A stretch of 11,673 bases of DNA from Candidatus Zixiibacteriota bacterium. Its GTDB lineage: Bacteria; Zixibacteria; MSB-5A5; GN15; FEB-12. Under the pieces are notes generated by a model. That model saw only the letters and a program-made list of their open reading frames with translations, did not search any database and was not told where the DNA came from. The stretch is taken from assembly GCA_030619345.1 (NCBI GenBank), contig JAUXBO010000039.1, positions 1-11,673 on the forward strand, given 5' to 3'. Position numbers and translations under genes: made by a program. Of the stretch, positions 7,574 to 11,673 are shown piece after piece; positions within the stretch are counted from its first letter, which is position 1; each line of letters starts with the position of its first letter.

Positions 7574-7579
7574 CACCTC
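7574..7579 (-). promoter_or_regulatory. Shine-Dalgarno that fixes the HMG-CoA synthase start
   Basis: GAGGTG on the minus strand leaves 5 bases between GAGG and the ATG at 7570. The in-frame GTG at 7576 overlaps this motif and has no comparable purine-rich site of its own upstream, so the ATG two codons later is the better start. Confidence 0.6.
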
Positions 7580-7633
7580 ATTGTTTTATGATAATTAAGT
7601 GTTGTTGACATTTTGAGGCATGAATCCAGTAAA

Positions 7634-7663
7634 ATCATAGAGCACAAAATAGCTTTAAAGCAA
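7634..7663 (-). promoter_or_regulatory. Possible promoter of the HMG-CoA synthase operon
   Basis: In the 197-base gap between bshB1 and HMG-CoA synthase, TTGCTT (7663-7658) and TATGAT (7639-7634) stand 18 bases apart on the minus strand, about 65 bases before the start codon. I see no terminator after bshB1, so the operon could also receive read-through from the bacillithiol genes. Confidence 0.3.
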
Positions 7664-7767
7664 CCGTAGCACAAGCAGAGACGTAAAAATATTGTGAAAA
7701 AGAACACGTGGTCACGAGCCATAAGAGAAATGCGACTGATTCAAAGCAAATGGTTTATTGGGATTGA

Positions 7768-8508
7768 CTAAATCGAGCGGACAGGCATGTTCTGAGGATC
7801 GTCGATCAGAATATGTTCTTTGATCGTATAGGCTTCAGCATATTCCACTCCGACGAGTTGGCCAAAATGGTGGGCACGGGTTTGCATCAGATCGACAATA
7901 TCCTGCCCCGGCTCAAATATCCGCCCGGATTGCTCGTTGCCGCCAAACTGAGATTTATAGACCAGGACTGCTTCACATTTTTGGTCAAATACTTCGCTGA
8001 TGTCAGTCAAAAAAGTGAACTCGCGGTTACGATAATAGTAGGCGTAGAGAATCTTGTGTGGTCGGAACGGTTCGCCATTAAGATCGATTTTCTTGAGTCC
8101 GGCCAGAAAGCAGGCGTCGTAGGCAAGTCGGCAGCAAGCCAAATGATCCGGATGCCGTTGCTCCCAGTGCGGTACAATCACCGCCTCCGGTCGGGTGTCA
8201 CGGATCACCTGTGCGACCCGGAGTTTGTTTTCCTGATTGTACTCAACGGCAGAATCCGGCATTCTCAGATTTCCCCGATAGACCAATCCCATAATATCTG
8301 CGGCTGCCTTTAGTTCAACCATGCGGTCAGTCTTGTCGCCGAACGTCCCCATTTCCCCTTGCGTTAAGTCCAGAGCGCCGACCTTCCGTCCCATTCTCAC
8401 CGACTTGATCATTAGGCCGCCGCAAGTGATTTCGCAATCATCGGGATGAGCGGCTATTGACAAAAGGTCAAGTTGCGTGATTTCCCCGTGTACCAGATGA
8501 TCAGCCAT
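7768..8508 (-). CDS. bshB1: N-acetyl-alpha-D-glucosaminyl L-malate deacetylase (bacillithiol step 2)
   Basis: A 246-residue zinc-dependent PIG-L/LmbE-family deacetylase that removes the acetyl group from GlcNAc-malate in the second step of bacillithiol synthesis. The zinc-site motif AHPDDCE (20-26) supplies H21 and D24, with D23 as the likely general base; the third ligand is H122 in RHPDH (118-122). The BshB1-type signatures LTQGEMGTFG (48-57) and GVEYAEAY (220-227) separate it from mycothiol amidases and other PIG-L enzymes. Its ATG lies 8 bases inside the end of bshA, behind GAGGA, so the two are translationally coupled. It is the last gene of the bsh run and no terminator is evident after it. 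Identity is strengthened by bshA and bshC directly upstream. Confidence 0.93.
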   Translation of the reverse strand: MADHLVHGEITQLDLLSIAAHPDDCEITCGGLMIKSVRMGRKVGALDLTQGEMGTFGDKTDRMVELKAAADIMGLVYRGNLRMPDSAVEYNQENKLRVAQVIRDTRPEAVIVPHWEQRHPDHLACCRLAYDACFLAGLKKIDLNGEPFRPHKILYAYYYRNREFTFLTDISEVFDQKCEAVLVYKSQFGGNEQSGRIFEPGQDIVDLMQTRAHHFGQLVGVEYAEAYTIKEHILIDDPQNMPVRSI

Positions 8509-9628
8509 TCACAACATCCTCATAGTACGCTTCGTATTCTCCGACAATCTTATCCGCACGAAAACGCTTTCGAGAACTCTCGGCGGCATTGGTTTTGAAC
8601 TCGGTCAGGCGCGTCTTATCTTTTAGAAGAGAAATAGCGGCCCGGGCCATTGAACCGGTATCCCCCACCGGAAGCAGGAATCCGTTTTTGAAGTCTTCCA
8701 CTACTTCGACCAGGCCGGTGCCGGAGGTACCTATGACCGGTACTCCGCAAGCCAGCGCTTCTAAAGCTGCCAACCCAAATGATTCTTCTTCGGAAGGCAT
8801 CAGGAACAGGTCGGCACACGGCAGGACAGATTCCACGCGATGCTGATTGCCAAGAAAATTTACCCGGTCGGTGAGATTACGTTTATTAATCTGGCGTCGC
8901 GCCAGGACAGTGTCAGGCCCTTCGCCGATCAGCACCAAACGCGCGGGAAGTTGGACTGAGACTTTGTCAAAGATATCAATCACATCAAGCGCTCGTTTGA
9001 CCGGCCGGAAATTAGACACGTGCATCAAGAGAACTTCATCATCGGATGCAAATTCTTTGCGGGCACAGTCTGTCTTGGCAGGACTGAATCTGGTCTCATC
9101 AAAGAAATTATGTATGACCCGAATCTCCTTGTCGATCTTAAACACGTCGGCTGTTTCATCGGCCAGGTATTTCGATACCGCCGTGATACCATCCGAGGCT
9201 GTAATCGAAAAGCGAGCGATGTCGTAGAACGATGGATCTGATCCCACCAGCGTAATATCTGTACCATGCAGTGTCGTAATTATCTTCGGCCTTCGCGTAT
9301 GCCCGTTCAGTAACTGCGAGGCCAGATAAGCGCAGGTAGCATGAGGGATGGCATAGTGAACGTGAAGAATATCAAGTTCGTGATTGCGCGAAACTTCGGC
9401 CATCTTCGCTGCCAGCGTCAGAGTGTAAGGCGGAAATTTGAACAGTGGATAAGCAGTGGTCTCGACCCCATGATAAAAGATGTTGGACTGAAAGCGATCC
9501 AGTCTGAACGGCATCGCGTAGGTGATAAAGTGCACTTCGTGGCCGCGCTGCGCCAACTGTTGACCAAGTTCGGTGGCAACAATCCCGGAGCCTCCCGCTA
9601 CCGGATAACAGGTGATACCTATCTTCAT
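8501..9628 (-). CDS. bshA: N-acetyl-alpha-D-glucosaminyl L-malate synthase (bacillithiol step 1)
   Basis: A 375-residue GT-B fold, GT4-family retaining glycosyltransferase that joins UDP-GlcNAc to L-malate in the first step of bacillithiol synthesis. The N-terminal signature CYPVAGGSGIVATELG (7-22) is typical of BshA. HGTDITLVGSDP (121-132), the phosphate-contacting SNFRPVKR (205-212) and the EX7E motif between E282 and E290 (EESFGLAALE) are all in place. The length equals that of characterised BshA proteins. Its ATG overlaps the bshC stop by four bases (ATGA), and a GGAG lies about 11 bases upstream. A generic GT4 enzyme is the only alternative, and the neighbours make that unlikely. Confidence 0.95.
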   Translation of the reverse strand: MKIGITCYPVAGGSGIVATELGQQLAQRGHEVHFITYAMPFRLDRFQSNIFYHGVETTAYPLFKFPPYTLTLAAKMAEVSRNHELDILHVHYAIPHATCAYLASQLLNGHTRRPKIITTLHGTDITLVGSDPSFYDIARFSITASDGITAVSKYLADETADVFKIDKEIRVIHNFFDETRFSPAKTDCARKEFASDDEVLLMHVSNFRPVKRALDVIDIFDKVSVQLPARLVLIGEGPDTVLARRQINKRNLTDRVNFLGNQHRVESVLPCADLFLMPSEEESFGLAALEALACGVPVIGTSGTGLVEVVEDFKNGFLLPVGDTGSMARAAISLLKDKTRLTEFKTNAAESSRKRFRADKIVGEYEAYYEDVVNG

Positions 9629-11253
9629 TGTTGGCTCATCTCCGAAAGATAAATTAACTGATGCGACTTCTCATCAGCTTCAAGCGCTTCATAAAGAAAA
9701 TCGACAAAGCCAAATCCATACCGAGAGATAAAGTAGGTGATGTTCAACGAGCGCTCCTGCAATCCCCGGTTGGTGTACAACGCATTCCAGAGTCGATAGA
9801 TTCGTTCGCGAGTGTCCGACAGTTGCTTTTTGTGAGAGGAGAATACTTTTCCCTCGAAAGCATTTAAGTTGAAATCGATCCTGCCCATGATTTGCTCGGC
9901 GAATTTCTCAAGTGACATGTCAAACTTCAATGATTCATTGCTGAATTCACCAAATCGTTCTCGAACATTCACTCGAAGAGAATTAAATCGCTTTTCCAAA
10001 CCCTCTGGGAAGGATCGGGCCATGACTCGATTAATTACCTGCTCAATGTCGCCGGTCAACTCCACAAAATCTATTTCGTGTTCCAAGAGTAGCTTCTCAA
10101 ATCTTGATTCTACAATGGTAGCCGTAGGTCTCGCGACATACACAGGAGGAACAAGTCCAAAAATCTCAAATAGCGGATTGATCTGGGCCAGGTAGGCAAT
10201 TTCAGAGGATCCGCCTTTCTGGCTCAGGACCGGAAACAGGTACGATTGAAAAATGGGACGAGTCATAACATCAGGCGAAAATCGCTCCGGGTGACTTTTC
10301 AAACAGTCCAGCAGTTCTTCGCGACCGTAAGAACAATCACCGACTTTAAAATTACCGTCATCCTGCAGCAGAGCTGTCCTGCCCTCACGATTATAAAACA
10401 GGTACGAAGAGTTTTCCTTCTTCTCAACCTGAATGTGGTAACCGCTGTCAAGGATATTACCGTTTCTACTACTGACTATCTTGTGCATTTCCTCCTGACG
10501 CCGGATAATATCCTCGAATAGTGGTGTTGCCAATTCCTTAACTTCCTTGTCGCAGGGATTGAAAAGAACCAGACCGAGGTTCTTTGTCAGCCCGGCCATC
10601 AACTTACCAAAGGCGGTTACAAAACTGTCTTCCGCAGTATAGGCGTGCTCCAAAAGATCATAAAGTTCGGGCGTGAAATCAGTCTGACCAAGAGTCTCTT
10701 TGAGTAGTTCCTTGGCTTGGTGCAACTGGGGAACGTCTGAAAAAGGAATCTCGGCTGTCGGAAGTTCCAGCAACGGAGGTGTCTCATAACCAATTTTTAC
10801 AACCTGCGATTTACGATCGAGCAAAAATGTATGATTGACTTCCTCAAAATCATGGTCGTCACCTGCTATCCAAAAAATCGGTATGACCGGACGATTGAGT
10901 TGTTTTTCATAATCACGCGCTGCTTTTACTATTCCGAGGGCCTTGAATACAACCAGTAACGGTCCGCCGAATAGACCAGCCTGCTGCCCGGAAAAAACGC
11001 AGACGGCCGAGGACTCCCTGATTCTCGCCGCTGCCTGGAGTGTTTTTTCTGAGGCGTGAAACTCTCGATTTTGTCGCTCCAGAATAGAGGCCAGTTTCTC
11101 ACGCTGGTAGTTGATCCGATCCAGACTGACAGCCACTGCTTCAAAGTCATCGGATTCATAGAATGTAGGCGCCGGACTCTTATGGGCCAGAAAATCCAGA
11201 AATATGTTGGAATAGCCGAGTGACTTTTCCGGTTCAACCAGAGTTTGTTTCAA
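9625..11253 (-). CDS. bshC: Putative cysteine ligase BshC (bacillithiol step 3)
   Basis: A 542-residue protein of the BshC family, which is assigned the final addition of cysteine to GlcN-malate to give bacillithiol. The nucleotide-binding-like core shows SGQQAGLFGGP (88-98) and FWIAGDDHDFEEVNH (127-141), both characteristic of the family. QKGGSSEIAYLAQ and a charged, probably coiled-coil C-terminal half follow. The length is close to that of the Bacillus protein. The start is TTG at 11253, preceded by AAAGGGAAGAG with about 6 bases spacing; there is no ATG close by. The frame remains open further upstream into the end of the RND gene, but a start there lacks support. It is 17 bp downstream of the RND pump gene and overlaps bshA by 4 bp. 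Confidence 0.92.
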   Translation of the reverse strand: MKQTLVEPEKSLGYSNIFLDFLAHKSPAPTFYESDDFEAVAVSLDRINYQREKLASILERQNREFHASEKTLQAAARIRESSAVCVFSGQQAGLFGGPLLVVFKALGIVKAARDYEKQLNRPVIPIFWIAGDDHDFEEVNHTFLLDRKSQVVKIGYETPPLLELPTAEIPFSDVPQLHQAKELLKETLGQTDFTPELYDLLEHAYTAEDSFVTAFGKLMAGLTKNLGLVLFNPCDKEVKELATPLFEDIIRRQEEMHKIVSSRNGNILDSGYHIQVEKKENSSYLFYNREGRTALLQDDGNFKVGDCSYGREELLDCLKSHPERFSPDVMTRPIFQSYLFPVLSQKGGSSEIAYLAQINPLFEIFGLVPPVYVARPTATIVESRFEKLLLEHEIDFVELTGDIEQVINRVMARSFPEGLEKRFNSLRVNVRERFGEFSNESLKFDMSLEKFAEQIMGRIDFNLNAFEGKVFSSHKKQLSDTRERIYRLWNALYTNRGLQERSLNITYFISRYGFGFVDFLYEALEADEKSHQLIYLSEMSQQ

Positions 11254-11270
11254 TCTCTTCCCTTTATTAC

Positions 11271-11673
11271 TTACACGGTCTCGGTTTCTACTTTCTTTTT
11301 GCGGAAGAAACCGACAAAGTCATCAATCAATGTATATACCACCGGTACAATGACCAGCGTCAGCATGGTCGAAGATATGATACCTCCGATTGCAGCTCTC
11401 GCCATAGGCGAACGAAACTCCGCGCCCGGTCCGATCCCAAGAGCCAGTGGCAACATCCCAAATACCATCGCTAAGGTCGTCATCAGAATGGGACGCAGCC
11501 GGATTGGTCCCGCTTTCATTATGGCATCATACCTTGCAACGCCTTCGGCCCTGAGTTGTTTCACAAAATCGATAAGCAGAATGGCATTCTTTGTAACCAG
11601 CCCCATTAACAGCACAATACCGATAAGGGACATAATTGAAAACGATGATCCAAGTAGCCCAATAATAGCCCCA
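11271..11673 (-). CDS. RND-family (HAE1-type) efflux pump inner-membrane subunit, C-terminal fragment
   Basis: Only the last 133 or so residues are present; the gene runs off the right edge. The reading frame stays open to the edge (GAIIGLLGSSFSI ahead of the first in-window Met), so this is an internal segment and not a short gene. It contains the final three transmembrane segments of an AcrB-like pump: the first with the conserved GLVTKNAILLIDF motif, then RLRPILMTTLAMVFGMLPLALG, and last AIGGIISSTMLTLVIVPVVY, ending in a lysine-rich cytoplasmic tail (RKKKVETETV). Such pumps use the proton gradient to export drugs or other amphiphiles. The substrate cannot be told from this piece. Its stop is 17 bp before bshC with no terminator between, so it probably shares a transcript with the bacillithiol genes. 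Confidence 0.92.
   Translation of the reverse strand, partial: GAIIGLLGSSFSIMSLIGIVLLMGLVTKNAILLIDFVKQLRAEGVARYDAIMKAGPIRLRPILMTTLAMVFGMLPLALGIGPGAEFRSPMARAAIGGIISSTMLTLVIVPVVYTLIDDFVGFFRKKKVETETV

Noticed and set aside
7700..7720. CACGTG palindrome with flanking GTGACC in the gap after bshB1, considered as a terminator or operator
   Set aside because: The arms do not extend into a stable stem ahead of the T-rich stretch, and a six-base palindrome is expected by chance.
4470..7741. TGCGACTGATT shared between the two gene-free regions (near 4471 and 7731)
   Set aside because: It is an 11-base match with no similarity on either side, compatible with chance in a window of this size.
7813..8313. 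166-codon plus-strand open frame opposite bshB1
   Set aside because: It lies completely antisense to bshB1, whose zinc-site motifs are intact. The frame is explained by the codon usage of the real gene.

Overview
All supported genes lie on the minus strand, so transcription runs from the right end of the window to the left. From right to left they are: the 3' end of an RND-type efflux pump gene; a compact run of three bacillithiol-biosynthesis genes (bshC, bshA, bshB1); an HMG-CoA synthase / acetoacetyl-CoA thiolase / DUF35 OB-fold protein operon of the archaeal type; and, after a hairpin-rich gap, a long monocistronic gene for a secreted multidomain protein with dockerin-like repeats.

Organism. 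The bacillithiol genes, a Sec signal peptide and perfect GGAGG-type ribosome binding sites point to a bacterium. The secreted protein carries paired dockerin-like modules of the DISDLTYLVDYMFxGG style and a cohesin-like domain, a combination I associate with uncultured lineages of the FCB group, for example Candidatus Zixibacteria and relatives. That placement is an inference from protein style, not a demonstrated identity.

Region by region. (a) 7768-11673: the RND pump gene ends 17 bp before bshC; bshC and bshA overlap by 4 bp, bshA and bshB1 by 8 bp. BshA joins UDP-GlcNAc to L-malate, BshB1 removes the acetyl group and BshC adds cysteine, so the complete bacillithiol pathway sits in one transcription unit. 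(b) 4941-7570: HMG-CoA synthase, thiolase and DUF35 protein, with a 15-bp gap and then a TGATG overlap, and a strong Shine-Dalgarno at each junction. In methanogenic archaea these three proteins form one complex that turns acetyl-CoA into HMG-CoA for the mevalonate pathway. The DUF35 protein here has lost all four zinc-ribbon cysteines. (c) 4349-4940: a perfect intrinsic terminator and two further hairpins close the HMG-CoA operon; the remainder is the promoter and probable long leader of the secreted-protein gene. (d) 236-4348: the secreted protein, closed by a second terminator hairpin at 181-208 whose outer stem matches that of the first terminator.

The left-most 180 bases hold nothing I can support. 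The strongest unusual points are the zinc-less DUF35 protein in an archaeal-type HMG-CoA module of a bacterium, and the shared GGCAGGA/TCCTGCC stem in the two terminators.
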